Shown here: positions 27,611 to 36,714 of the stretch, piece after piece | Position numbering within the stretch: the stretch's first letter is position 1 | How the letters are laid out: every line of letters starts with the position of its first letter | Assembly: GCA_020436165.1 (NCBI GenBank) | Contig: JAGQYI010000026.1 | Span: forward strand, 1-64,000 | Origin: Cyclobacteriaceae bacterium | GTDB taxonomy: Bacteria; Bacteroidota; Bacteroidia; Cytophagales; Cyclobacteriaceae | DNA length: 64,000 nt | Reading direction: 5' to 3' | Made by a program: the position numbers and the translations under genes | Notes under the pieces: model-generated | Databases searched by the model: none | What the model saw: only the letters and a program-made list of their open reading frames with translations | Told to the model about the DNA's origin: nothing

Positions 27611-27970
27611 ATGGATAATAAACAATTTGGGAAGCAACTTGAGGAGAGAACAAAGGGATTTGCGGTAAAAATTATAAAGCTTTCTGCTGGATTGCCAAAT
27701 AGTGATGAAGGAAGAGTTATTAAAAACCAAATAACAAAGTCTGGTACAAGTATTGGGGCTAACTACAGAGAAGCGAACAGATCAAGAAGTAAAGCTGATT
27801 TTACGAACAAAATAAAAATATGTGCAAGTGAAGCAAGTGAAACGGTTTATTGGTTAGAGATAATTTATGACTTAGAATGGATCAAAAAGGATGAATTAGA
27901 TCAATTGATGATTGAAGCCAAAGAACTTCTTGCCATTTTTACATCAATCGGTAAAACTTTAAAACCCTAG
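27611..27970 (+). CDS. four-helix-bundle protein (S23 / 23S rRNA intervening-sequence type)
   Basis: The 119-aa protein is all-helical. Typical S23/IVP-family segments are visible: LSAGLPNSDEGRVIKNQITKSGTSIGANYREANRSRSKADF and ASEASETVYWLEIIYD. The family was first known from ORFs inside 23S rRNA intervening sequences and is related to the Avd protein of diversity-generating retroelements. Here it stands alone between tgt and an lptF/G permease, bracketed by inverted repeat motifs, so it looks like a small dispersed element. There is no reverse transcriptase or rRNA gene nearby. Biochemical function is unknown. Confidence 0.88.
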   Translation: MDNKQFGKQLEERTKGFAVKIIKLSAGLPNSDEGRVIKNQITKSGTSIGANYREANRSRSKADFTNKIKICASEASETVYWLEIIYDLEWIKKDELDQLMIEAKELLAIFTSIGKTLKP

Positions 27971-27999
27971 TCACTTTAGGCACTCATAATTTTAGTCAC
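27967..27999. repeat. right terminal repeat region of the four-helix-bundle ORF
   Basis: Three copies of the motif TAGTCAC/TAGGCAC lie in a row: 27968-27974, 27977-27983 and 27993-27999. All are inverted relative to AGTGACTA on the left side (27592-27599). TTTAGTCAC at 27991-27999 is an exact inverse of 27593-27601. Confidence 0.55.
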
Positions 28000-28004
28000 A
28001 TGTA

Positions 28005-29078
28005 ATGAAAATTCTGGACCGCTATATATTGAAAAAACTACTCACCACTTTTCTGTTTGTGGTGTTTATTATAGTAGCCGTTATAGTGGTAATTGACATT
28101 ACTGAAAAAATTGGAGACTTTACCAAGCCAGAAGTTCCGATGAGTCGTATTTTCCAGTACTATATGGACTTCATTCCGTGGATTGCCAATCTCATTTCTC
28201 CCATAACTGTTTTTATAGCTACCGTATTCGTAACAGCCAGACTGGCCGGGCATACCGAAATAATTTCGATGTTGGCAGGCGGGGTTTCTTTCAAACGGCT
28301 TCTGATACCCTATTTCGTGGCTGCAGTAGTTATTGCGTTGGTCAGTTTTTATTTCTACGGTTGGGTAATTCCTAATGCGAATAAAAGTAGAAGGGCTTTT
28401 GAAATAGAATTTATTGAAGGTAAATACTACTTTACAGAAAACAACTTCCATGTACAGGCAAGTCCAACAGTCTATTTGTACTTGCAGCGCTATAACAATA
28501 CCAACAATGTTGGCTACAGGTTTACCATGGAGAAAATAGTTGCGGACAGTTTAAAGGAAAAGCTATCGGCCAATCAAATTGAATGGAACGACTCTACAAA
28601 AAAATGGAAGCTTAAGCGTTGGCAAAGGCGTGTGCTTGAAGATGGTGGAGAAAAAGTAACCTATGGTGAAGAACTTGATTCAACACTTGTAATACTTCCA
28701 AAAGATTTTCAGACCCAGCACAGACTTTGGGAAACGCTGACTCTGCCGGAATTATCAGAAAAGATTAATGAAATACAGGAAAGAGGGCTTGAAGGAGCTA
28801 ATATTTATAAAGTGGAAAAGTATTTTAGATACACAATGCCGTTTACTGCATTCATACTCGTTTTCATTGGCGTGATTGTATCTTCCAGAAAGAGCAGGGG
28901 CGGTACAGGTCTGCAGATAGCCCTTGGATTTATTATTTCCTTTATCTTCATCATTTTTGTAATAACCAGTAGAGGAATTGCCGAAGGCGGAATAATTCCA
29001 CCTTTAATAGCTGTGTGGATTCCCAATGTGGTATTCTCCTTTGTTGCAATGTTTATGTATAAGTATGTTCCACGGTAA
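28005..29078 (+). CDS. LptF/LptG-family LPS export permease
   Basis: This 357-aa inner-membrane protein has the YjgP/YjgQ layout. Membrane helices near residues 10-30, 55-78 and 100-122 come first, then a periplasmic beta domain (about 130-265) and three C-terminal helices (about 275-355). With LptF/G partners and LptB2 it extracts LPS and drives it to the outer membrane. Only one permease gene is here, so its partner is encoded elsewhere. Its stop and the ATG of the EamA gene share one base (TAATG). Confidence 0.92.
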   Translation: MKILDRYILKKLLTTFLFVVFIIVAVIVVIDITEKIGDFTKPEVPMSRIFQYYMDFIPWIANLISPITVFIATVFVTARLAGHTEIISMLAGGVSFKRLLIPYFVAAVVIALVSFYFYGWVIPNANKSRRAFEIEFIEGKYYFTENNFHVQASPTVYLYLQRYNNTNNVGYRFTMEKIVADSLKEKLSANQIEWNDSTKKWKLKRWQRRVLEDGGEKVTYGEELDSTLVILPKDFQTQHRLWETLTLPELSEKINEIQERGLEGANIYKVEKYFRYTMPFTAFILVFIGVIVSSRKSRGGTGLQIALGFIISFIFIIFVITSRGIAEGGIIPPLIAVWIPNVVFSFVAMFMYKYVPR

Positions 29079-29962
29079 TGTTTGATAAAAGGCCTTACCT
29101 CCATTTGCATTTTTTGGTATTCCTGTGGGGGTTTACTGCCATATTGGGCCTTTTAATACACCTTTCCTTTCCAGAGGTGGTCTTTTATCGTACACTGTTT
29201 TCGTTTATCGCTTTTATACCTGTTTTGTACATTGCTAAAATTCCTTTTAGTATCGATCCCAGAACGCTTTTTAAACTTTTGATTACCGGTTTGGTCATCA
29301 GTTTTCATTGGTTGCTTTTTTTTGGGGCTGCCCGATATGCAAATGCTTCCGTAAGCCTAATTGGTTTATCCACCACATCTTTATGGACAGCCCTAATAGA
29401 GCCTTTGGCTAGAAGGCAACGAATGAGTAAGCTGGAAGTATTCTTTGGACTATTAATAATCTTAGGGCTCTACATAATCTATAAAGACGACTTTACGTAC
29501 GGGGTTGGATTGCTGATGTCTTTAGGGTCGGCTTTTTTTGCAGCGGTATTCTCAGTCACAAATTCTTTGTTTGTAAGAAGGCTGAACCCTTTACAAATAA
29601 CTTTTTATGAGACGGGAGGTGCCTTTTTGGGCACTATTCCTTTTGTTGTCTGGCAACTAAATACGGAAGGTAGAGGATTGGCATTTCCAACCGATATGGA
29701 CCTGGTGTACCTGCTGATTTTGGCCCTAATATGTACAGTTTATGCAAATGCTGTTTGGGTACGCTTGCTTAAAAGCATTACCGCTTTTGCAGCCAATCTG
29801 GTCATAAACCTCGAGCCGATCTATGGTATACTATTGGCACTTTTAATTTTCGGGCAGTCGGAATCCATGAATCCCGGGTTTTATGTGGGAGGCGGTATTA
29901 TTATTCTTACAGTTTTTATCTATCCGGTAGTATCACGTAGGTTTAGAGGAGGCCTGTCCTAA
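29078..29962 (+). CDS. EamA/DMT-family transporter
   Basis: This 294-aa protein has ten predicted membrane helices in two repeated halves. The first repeat contains the typical FHWLLFFGAARYANASVSLI and the second the AFAANLVINLEPIYGILLALL stretch. The family exports amino acids and other metabolites, but the substrate is not evident. It overlaps the stop of the LPS permease gene by 1 bp, so it belongs to that transcription unit. It ends about 100 bp before the tetR gene. Confidence 0.92.
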   Translation: MFDKRPYLHLHFLVFLWGFTAILGLLIHLSFPEVVFYRTLFSFIAFIPVLYIAKIPFSIDPRTLFKLLITGLVISFHWLLFFGAARYANASVSLIGLSTTSLWTALIEPLARRQRMSKLEVFFGLLIILGLYIIYKDDFTYGVGLLMSLGSAFFAAVFSVTNSLFVRRLNPLQITFYETGGAFLGTIPFVVWQLNTEGRGLAFPTDMDLVYLLILALICTVYANAVWVRLLKSITAFAANLVINLEPIYGILLALLIFGQSESMNPGFYVGGGIIILTVFIYPVVSRRFRGGLS

Positions 29963-30018
29963 CTATTGTTTCAGTTTAATTTTTTTGAAACCCAAAATAA
30001 TTCTGATCGTATTACTTG

Positions 30019-30047
30019 CAATAATGATAGTATTACTATTATTATTG
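30019..30047. promoter_or_regulatory. 29-bp near-perfect inverted repeat, TetR operator candidate
   Basis: The left arm CAATAATGATAGTA (30019-30032) and right arm TACTATTATTATTG (30034-30047) are inverted copies around one base, with 13 of 14 pairs matching. The repeat ends 18 nt before the ATG of the TetR-family regulator that heads the secretion operon, so autoregulation of the whole operon is the natural reading. Confidence 0.65.
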
Positions 30048-30065
30048 TGTGTAAATATAATTTAA

Positions 30066-30740
30066 ATGGAGAGTTTAACTTCTAATTTAAGTATTCAAAT
30101 TAGCGATAGGTTCTTTGTAAAGAATCCGGACAGCAGCGAGATTGGCCAAAGGATTATTGAATGGAGCATTATTTTGATTGAAGAGATTGGGTTTGAAGCG
30201 TTCACCTTTAAAAAGCTTGCAATTCAAATTGGTACTACCGAAGCTACCATTTACAGATACTTTGAAAGCAAGCACAGGCTGTTGTTGTATCTCACGTGCT
30301 GGTATTGGTCTTGGATGGAGTACCGGTTGCTCTTTGCAATCACTAATGTAGAATCTGCTGAAGAAAGACTGAATAGGTCGATAGGCCTGCTTACCGAGGT
30401 AATAGAAGAAGACAGCAATTTTAGCTACGTGAATGAAGTTAAGCTGAACAATATTGTGATTGCCGAAGCCTCCAAATCCTACCTCAACAAAGATGTAGAC
30501 AAGGAGAATAAGGAGGGCGCTTATTTAAATTACAAGAAACTGGTGCAACGGATAAGCGAAATTATTTTGGAGATCAACCCCAACTATAAATACCCGCACA
30601 TGCTTGTTTCTACCGTTATTGAAGGAGCGCACCTGCAACGCTATTTTGCCGAACATTTACCCGGGCTTACAGATACAAACTCCAAAGAGGATTCTGTTGC
30701 TAAATTTTTTAAACAAATGGTTTTTAAATCTATTGAATAA
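30066..30740 (+). CDS. TetR/AcrR-family transcriptional regulator
   Basis: The 224-aa protein has an N-terminal TetR helix-turn-helix (IGFEAFTFKKLAIQIGTTEATIYRYFESKHRLLLYL, about residues 40-75) and a helical ligand-binding domain. It lies 17 bp upstream of the ABC transporter gene and is the first gene of a type I secretion operon. A long inverted repeat directly in front of it is its probable operator. The inducer is unknown. Confidence 0.93.
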   Translation: MESLTSNLSIQISDRFFVKNPDSSEIGQRIIEWSIILIEEIGFEAFTFKKLAIQIGTTEATIYRYFESKHRLLLYLTCWYWSWMEYRLLFAITNVESAEERLNRSIGLLTEVIEEDSNFSYVNEVKLNNIVIAEASKSYLNKDVDKENKEGAYLNYKKLVQRISEIILEINPNYKYPHMLVSTVIEGAHLQRYFAEHLPGLTDTNSKEDSVAKFFKQMVFKSIE

Positions 30741-30757
30741 AATTCCTGGTTGAAAAG

Positions 30758-32476
30758 ATGAAAGAAATGATGCTAACGCCATTACAACGATTTTGGGGTC
30801 TGCTTAAGCCCGATCAAAAAGAGATTAGAAACGTGTATGTCTATGCCATTTTCAATGGCCTTATTGCGCTTTCGCTGCCACTTGGAATACAGGCAATTGT
30901 AAACCAGATACAGGGAGGACAAATTAATTCTTCATGGATAATCCTGGTCACATTTGTGGTATTAGGCGTAGCCTTTTCAGGGGTGCTGCAGATCATGCAA
31001 TTAAGAGTGACTGAAAATCTGCAGCAGGTTATTTTAGGAAGAGCGGCTTTTGAATTCTCTTTCCGTCTTCCTCGCATAAAGATGGAAGCATTGTACAAGC
31101 ATTATGCACCTGAGCTCATGAACCGCTTTTTCGATATAATGACGGTTCAAAAAGGGTTGTCAAAGGTACTGATAGATTTTTCTTCTGCTACGCTTCAGGT
31201 AGTCTTTGGTTTGATACTGCTTTCATTGTATCACCCTTTCTTCATTGCTTTCAGCATTATTCTGCTCATCCTCGTATTCTCCATTTTCAGGTTCACAGCC
31301 AAAAGGGGATTGACGACCAGTCTTACGGAGTCGAAATACAAATACCAACTGGCCCATTGGCTGGAGGAAGTGGCACGCAATAACAACACGTTCAGGCTGG
31401 CAGGTAAATCGGAGTTGCACCTTGAAAAAACGGATCACTTGGTTAAGAAGTATGTGACAGCGCGCGAAAGCCACTTTAGTGTGTTGGTAAAGCAGTTCTC
31501 GTTAATGGTGGTTTTTAAGGTGTTGGTAGCAACGGGGTTATTGGCAATCGGTGGCATACTGGTAATGGAACAACTGATGAACATTGGCCAGTTTATAGCC
31601 GCAGAAATCATTATCCTACTGGTTATGGGCTCGGTTGAAAAGTTGATTCTGAGCCTGGAAACCATTTACGATGTGCTTACTGCACTGGAAAAAATTGGCC
31701 AGGTAACAGACCTTGAACTGGAACAAAGCGGCTTAATGGACATTAAGAAGGAAATGAAGCAAAAAGGGCTATCTGTTGAGATCAAGAATGTGAATTTTTC
31801 CTATCCCGAGAATAAAAAAGCGACATTGAAAGATGTATCACTCAATATTGAGGAAGGCGATAAAATAGCCATAACCGGTGCCAATGGTTCGGGCAAAAGC
31901 TCACTTCTTAAAGCCATTTTGGGGCTTTATAATGTGAGCAGTGGCTCCATTTCCTATAATGGTCTTCCCATCGGCAACATAGATGTATGCTCATTAAGAG
32001 GCATTACCGGAGACGCCATGAGCTATGAACAGCTGTTTGAAGGCACTGTTTTAGAAAACATAACCCTTGGCAGAAACGATGTTTCTATGGACAACGTGAA
32101 ATGGGCGGTGGAGGTACTTGGGTTATCAGAGTTTATCAAAAGCCTGCCCGAAGGGTATAACACAATGATTGAATCTCCCGGGAATAAGATTTCAAACAGT
32201 AATGTAAAGAAACTTTTACTTGCCAGAAGCATTGTGGGTAAACCTAAGCTGGTAATCATTGAAGATACACTGGAAGATATCGATCTTATTCATAGAAATA
32301 AGATCATTGATTTTCTGACTTCTCCAGAGAACGAGTGGTCCTTTATTACCATATCTTCTGATCCTTATCTGCTCCAGAAAGTTGATCGGGTAGTGATTAT
32401 GCAGGATGGCACTGTATCGAAGGAAGGTAGTTTTAAGGAATTGACGAACGATTTAAAAATGTTGAGCCATGCTTAA
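30758..32476 (+). CDS. type I secretion-like ABC transporter with degenerate ATPase domain
   Basis: The 572-aa half-transporter has a membrane domain of about six helices (residues 20-310) and a C-terminal nucleotide-binding domain (about 335-560). Walker A is intact (GANGSGKSS). The other ATPase motifs are not standard: the Q-loop Gln is replaced (GDAMSYEQLFEGT), the LSGGQ signature reads ISNSN, Walker B ends in Glu-Asp rather than Asp-Glu (LVIIEDTLEDID), and the H-loop His is Ser (ITISSDP). There is no N-terminal C39 peptidase domain. HlyD and TolC genes follow, so it belongs to a tripartite exporter. The cargo is unknown. Confidence 0.88.
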   Translation: MKEMMLTPLQRFWGLLKPDQKEIRNVYVYAIFNGLIALSLPLGIQAIVNQIQGGQINSSWIILVTFVVLGVAFSGVLQIMQLRVTENLQQVILGRAAFEFSFRLPRIKMEALYKHYAPELMNRFFDIMTVQKGLSKVLIDFSSATLQVVFGLILLSLYHPFFIAFSIILLILVFSIFRFTAKRGLTTSLTESKYKYQLAHWLEEVARNNNTFRLAGKSELHLEKTDHLVKKYVTARESHFSVLVKQFSLMVVFKVLVATGLLAIGGILVMEQLMNIGQFIAAEIIILLVMGSVEKLILSLETIYDVLTALEKIGQVTDLELEQSGLMDIKKEMKQKGLSVEIKNVNFSYPENKKATLKDVSLNIEEGDKIAITGANGSGKSSLLKAILGLYNVSSGSISYNGLPIGNIDVCSLRGITGDAMSYEQLFEGTVLENITLGRNDVSMDNVKWAVEVLGLSEFIKSLPEGYNTMIESPGNKISNSNVKKLLLARSIVGKPKLVIIEDTLEDIDLIHRNKIIDFLTSPENEWSFITISSDPYLLQKVDRVVIMQDGTVSKEGSFKELTNDLKMLSHA

Positions 32477-33827
32477 TATTACGAATAACAGGATAAACGA
32501 GGATTTCCCGAGGAGAAAATACAACTCGTTGGTTGAACTGGAGGGCAGAACCTCAGGCAGGGTTTTGATCAAACTACTGTTTGTTTTGGTAGTGATCGTG
32601 CTTATTACCATTTTTTTACCCTGGACGCAGAACATCAGGACGATAGGTTATGTGACCACGTTACGACCGGAACAAAAACCGCAGACCCTGCACTCTGTTA
32701 TTGATGGCAGAATAGAGCGATGGTTTGTACAGGAGGGAGACTTTGTGCATAAAGGAGATACCATCCTTTTTATCTCTGAAATAAAAGATGAATATTTTGA
32801 CCCGAATTTACTCACAAGGGTAGAGGAGCAATTGCAATCGAAGGAATCTTCCGTTCAGTCGTATGCCGAAAAGGTGAAGGCGCTGAACAGCCAGATCGAT
32901 GCGTTGATCACTACTGGTAAACTGAAGTTGAAGCAGATCGAGAACAAGCAGCGCCAGGCCAAACTTAAGGTTACGAGCGATAGTATCAATTACCAGGCAT
33001 CCATCATTGATTTTGAGGTAGCAAAGGAACAATATGCTCGTATGGAGCAATTGTACAAGGAAGGACTAAAGTCATTGACCGACCTTGAGGCACGCAAATT
33101 GAAATTGCAAAAGGCCCAGGCGGATATGGTTTCCTATGAGAACAAGTTGCTCACCAGCCAAAATGAGTTGATCAATACGGAAATTGAATATGCCTCTATC
33201 GAAGCACAGTACAAAGACGATGTTGCCAAGGCAGAATCGGATAAATACACAGCCCTTTCGAGCATGTACGATGCGGAAGCTACAGTTACGAAGCTCCAGA
33301 ATCAGTACATGAACTACTCGGTGCGTACCGGATTATATTACATTAAGTCACCCACGGATGGGTATATAACCAAGGCCATTCAATCAGGAATTGGGGAAAC
33401 GGTAAAAGCAGGAGGCGACATTGTAAGCATTATGCCGGCTAATTACGATCTGGCAGTTGAAATGTACATCAAACCAATTGATCTCCCTCTCATTGAAAAG
33501 ACCCAGAAGGTTCGCATTCAGTTTGATGGCTGGCCTGCCATTGTTTTCTCCGGATGGCCCAATACCAGCTATGGTACTTATGGCGGAGTTATTTATGCGA
33601 TGGATAATTTCATAAGCGATAATGGTAAGTTCCGTGTTTTGGTGGCTCCTGACAAGGACGATCATCCCTGGCCGGATGCACTTCGGATTGGTGGGGGAAC
33701 CAACAATATGGTATTGCTTAAAGAGGTGCCCATTTGGTACGAACTATGGCGAAAAGTAAACGGTTTTCCACCCGATTACTACAAGCAAGCTCCGGCAAGT
33801 ACTAATACCAAAAAGAAATCAAAATAA
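32469..33827 (+). CDS. HlyD-family periplasmic adaptor
   Basis: The 452-aa protein has one N-terminal membrane helix (about 36-57, LLFVLVVIVLITIFLPW). A lipoyl/barrel-sandwich half (TLHSVIDGRIERWFVQEGDFVHKGD) follows, then a long coiled-coil hairpin (about 110-270), the second lipoyl half (YIKSPTDGYITKAIQSGIGETVKAG) and a beta-barrel domain. This is the adaptor that joins the inner-membrane ABC transporter to TolC. Its start overlaps the ABC gene by 8 bp, and the TolC gene follows after 17 bp. Confidence 0.93.
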   Translation: MLNITNNRINEDFPRRKYNSLVELEGRTSGRVLIKLLFVLVVIVLITIFLPWTQNIRTIGYVTTLRPEQKPQTLHSVIDGRIERWFVQEGDFVHKGDTILFISEIKDEYFDPNLLTRVEEQLQSKESSVQSYAEKVKALNSQIDALITTGKLKLKQIENKQRQAKLKVTSDSINYQASIIDFEVAKEQYARMEQLYKEGLKSLTDLEARKLKLQKAQADMVSYENKLLTSQNELINTEIEYASIEAQYKDDVAKAESDKYTALSSMYDAEATVTKLQNQYMNYSVRTGLYYIKSPTDGYITKAIQSGIGETVKAGGDIVSIMPANYDLAVEMYIKPIDLPLIEKTQKVRIQFDGWPAIVFSGWPNTSYGTYGGVIYAMDNFISDNGKFRVLVAPDKDDHPWPDALRIGGGTNNMVLLKEVPIWYELWRKVNGFPPDYYKQAPASTNTKKKSK

Positions 33828-33844
33828 GCCCTAAGGTTACGAAA

Positions 33845-35254
33845 ATGAAAAGGATAGTCTTTGCGTATTTATTTTTTGCATCGAGTTTGCACAGCTATTC
33901 CCAAACGGATAGCTCTTCTGTGTTGCCGTATGAAACTTTTATGGAAATTGTACAGGCCAATCATCCGCTTGCTAAGCAGGCCGACCTACAGGTTACCAAG
34001 GGTAACTCAAGCCTTTTGCAAAGCAAAGGTGCTTTTGATCCGAAGCTGTTTACGGAGGTGAGCCAAAAATACTTCGATGATAAGGAATACTATAATCTTG
34101 TGGATGGTGGCATAAAGCTGCCTACTAAAATAGGAGTTGAAGTAAAGGGAGGCTACACCAATAATTCAGGGTATTACCTCAATCCTGAAAATAATATGCC
34201 CGATGAGGGACTATGGTACGCAGGTGTTTCAGTGCCAATTGGGCAAGGACTTTTGATCGATAAACGGAGAGCCCAGTTGAAGCAAGCTGAACTGTACGTT
34301 TCCATTTCAGAACAGGAAAGGACGATTATGTACAATGAGCTACTTTATGAAGCTGGTAAAGCTTATTGGGACTGGTTTAAGGCTTATAGTGTTCAGCGCA
34401 TTTACGAGGAAGCGGTAACCATTGCCAATACCCGTTTGCAAGCAGTTAAAAATTCAGCGAAGTTGGGCGACAAGCCCTCTGTGGATACGCTTGAAGCAGG
34501 CATTCAGGTGCAAAACCGTGTGCTGAACTTCCAGCAGGCAACGCTTGATTATAAAAATGCTACCGCATTGCTTTCAGTTTATCTGTGGTCTGATGAAGCT
34601 ATTCCATTGGAGCTAACAGAAGGGGTGGTGCCTGAAACGGCAAGCGCGGTTGAACCAATGGCGGTAGATGATTTTTATTTAACACGGTTGGATTCCATAG
34701 AATTCACGCATCCTGAGCTGGCTAAAATGAATTATAAAATAGCACAGCTGGAAGTAGATAAAAAGCTTAAGAAGGAAATGCTGAAGCCACAGCTAAACCT
34801 CAATTACAACGCATTGGTGCAACCTTTGGGCAGCGAAACATTTTCGAGCTATTCCATTAACAATTATAAATGGGGATTAGAGTTTAGTATGCCTGTTTTT
34901 ATTCGTAAAGAGCGTGGAGCTTTGAAATTGGCTGAAGCGAAAATTCAGGAGGCAAATTATGTAAACAGAGACAAGCAAGCGAAACTAAGAGCCAAAGTTT
35001 CATTTGCATTAAACGAGTGGCAAACCACTTTGGATCAGTACAATTTGTACAAACAAACGGTTGAGGATTACCGAAATTTACTGGAAGCAGAACGCAGACT
35101 TTTTAACATTGGTGAAAGCTCGCTTTTTATGATCAACTCAAGGGAGAGTAGTTATATAAGTGCACAGATTAAGCTGGCAGAACTGTTGACCAAGAACAGA
35201 AAATCGGAATTAAGTACGATTTATTCTTTGGGGATGTTGTTTTCAGAAATGTAG
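33845..35254 (+). CDS. TolC-family outer membrane efflux protein
   Basis: The 469-aa protein has a signal peptide ending LHSYSQ and two internally repeated helical halves of outer membrane efflux type (for example QAELYVSISEQERTIMYNEL and the matching IQEANYVNRDKQAKLRAKV). It forms the outer-membrane channel of the exporter with the HlyD and ABC proteins encoded just upstream. It is the last gene of the operon. The ALDH gene converges from the other side 7 bp after its stop. No terminator is evident. Confidence 0.92.
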   Translation: MKRIVFAYLFFASSLHSYSQTDSSSVLPYETFMEIVQANHPLAKQADLQVTKGNSSLLQSKGAFDPKLFTEVSQKYFDDKEYYNLVDGGIKLPTKIGVEVKGGYTNNSGYYLNPENNMPDEGLWYAGVSVPIGQGLLIDKRRAQLKQAELYVSISEQERTIMYNELLYEAGKAYWDWFKAYSVQRIYEEAVTIANTRLQAVKNSAKLGDKPSVDTLEAGIQVQNRVLNFQQATLDYKNATALLSVYLWSDEAIPLELTEGVVPETASAVEPMAVDDFYLTRLDSIEFTHPELAKMNYKIAQLEVDKKLKKEMLKPQLNLNYNALVQPLGSETFSSYSINNYKWGLEFSMPVFIRKERGALKLAEAKIQEANYVNRDKQAKLRAKVSFALNEWQTTLDQYNLYKQTVEDYRNLLEAERRLFNIGESSLFMINSRESSYISAQIKLAELLTKNRKSELSTIYSLGMLFSEM

Positions 35255-35261
35255 TTTCTGC

Positions 35262-36704
35262 CTAAACCTTAATACAAATATTCTTCGCTTCGGTAAAGAA
35301 GTTCAGTGCATCGTCTCCACCTTCACGGCCTACCCCCGATTGTTTCATGCCTCCAAAAGGTGTGCGTAAATCGCGCACCAGCCAGCAATTAATCCAGATA
35401 ATGCCGGACTTAAGAGCGGCACCCACTCTGTGGGCACGGGTTAGGTTTTGTGTCCAAATAGTTGCCGAGAGGCCATAGTTGGTGCTGTTGGCCAGTGCTA
35501 TTACTTCCTCTTCAGTTTCAAACGGTTGTACCGTTACCACCGGGCCAAAGATTTCTTCCTGGTTGATGCGGCACGATTCATCCAGGCCAGTAATTACGGT
35601 AGGCTGCACAAAGTAGCCGTTCCTGCATCGCCCTTTCGGGTTGAAGGCATTGCCTCCGGCAACTATTTTGCCTCCTTCCAGCTGCGCAAGACTAATGTAA
35701 TGCAGTATCTTTTCCTGGTGTTGTGCCGAAACAACCGCTCCGGTTTTAGTTGTTGAATCCAGTGGGTCGCCCACTTTCATAGCCTTTACCTTGGCTACAA
35801 AGGCATCCAGGAATTTATCATAGATACCTTTTTGCACATAAATGCGGGAACCGCACAGGCAAATCTGGCCCTGGTTGGAAAAAGAAGAACGGAGAGTAGT
35901 AGCCAGTGCATCCTCAAAATCGCAATCGTCAAAAATGATGTTAGGGTTTTTGCCTCCCAGCTCGAGCGAAAGTTTTTTGAACATGGGAGCTGCAATGGAA
36001 GCAATACGCTTACCGGTGGCTGTGCCTCCTGTAAAGGAGATGGCCGGTATGTTGGGATGCGAGATAATGGCTTCGCCCACTTTGGGTCCAAGCCCATGCA
36101 CAATATTCAAGACCCCTGCAGGCAAGCCTGCCTTTATACAAAGTTCACTCAATAAGAATGCCGACATGGGCGTAATTTCCGATGGTTTTGCCACTACACA
36201 GTTGCCACTGGCAAGGGCCGGTGCAATTTTCCATGTAAATAGGTAAAGCGGCAGGTTCCAGGGTGAGATGCATCCTGCAATACCTACTGGCTCGCGAAGG
36301 GTATAATTCACTCCTTTATCAGCTGTAATATGCGCCTGGGTCGATTGGTTGACAATGGCGGCTGCATAAAACCGGAAATTGGCAGAAGCTCTTGGAATAT
36401 CCACCTCTCGCGAAAGACTGATAGGTTTCCCGTTATCAATGCTTTCGGCTTTGGCCAGCATTTCCAGATTCTCATCGATCAGGTCGGCTACCTTCATAAG
36501 TAGGGCAGAGCGCTTTTCAATAGGCATGGTTGCCCATTCATGGCGTGCCTTTTCAGCAGCGTCAACAGCAAGCTGCACATCCTTCTCGTCTGAATCCGGG
36601 ATAAGGGAGTACACTTCGCCTGTTGCCGGCTCTATGTTGTCCATGTACTTACTTGAGACTGGCTCCACCAGCTTTCCGCCAATATAGTTTTTGATCTTTT
36701 TCAT
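35262..36704 (-). CDS. aldehyde dehydrogenase, probable 2-aminomuconate semialdehyde dehydrogenase
   Basis: This 480-aa NAD-dependent aldehyde dehydrogenase has the catalytic segment LELGGKNPNIIFDD (Glu) and the nucleophile Cys in FSNQGQICLCGSRIYV. NAD-binding SFTGGTATGKRIA is also present. By itself it could be any hydroxymuconic/betaine-type ALDH. Its place beside haaO, ACMSD, kynU and kmo points to oxidation of 2-aminomuconate semialdehyde to 2-aminomuconate. The SDR gene lies 10 bp upstream on the same strand, so the two form an operon that diverges from the rest of the cluster. Confidence 0.85.
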   Translation of the reverse strand: MKKIKNYIGGKLVEPVSSKYMDNIEPATGEVYSLIPDSDEKDVQLAVDAAEKARHEWATMPIEKRSALLMKVADLIDENLEMLAKAESIDNGKPISLSREVDIPRASANFRFYAAAIVNQSTQAHITADKGVNYTLREPVGIAGCISPWNLPLYLFTWKIAPALASGNCVVAKPSEITPMSAFLLSELCIKAGLPAGVLNIVHGLGPKVGEAIISHPNIPAISFTGGTATGKRIASIAAPMFKKLSLELGGKNPNIIFDDCDFEDALATTLRSSFSNQGQICLCGSRIYVQKGIYDKFLDAFVAKVKAMKVGDPLDSTTKTGAVVSAQHQEKILHYISLAQLEGGKIVAGGNAFNPKGRCRNGYFVQPTVITGLDESCRINQEEIFGPVVTVQPFETEEEVIALANSTNYGLSATIWTQNLTRAHRVGAALKSGIIWINCWLVRDLRTPFGGMKQSGVGREGGDDALNFFTEAKNICIKV

Positions 36705-36714
36705 TTAACTGAAA

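Noticed and set aside
27611-27970. Part of a 23S rRNA gene intervening sequence
   Set aside because: No rRNA sequence flanks the ORF; it sits between two protein-coding genes.
27611-27970. Diversity-generating retroelement accessory gene (avd)
   Set aside because: No reverse transcriptase, template repeat or variable repeat is visible within the window.
35842-36246. 134-codon open frame on the plus strand inside the ALDH gene
   Set aside because: It is antisense to catalytic-domain codons of a clear aldehyde dehydrogenase and has no recognisable domain.
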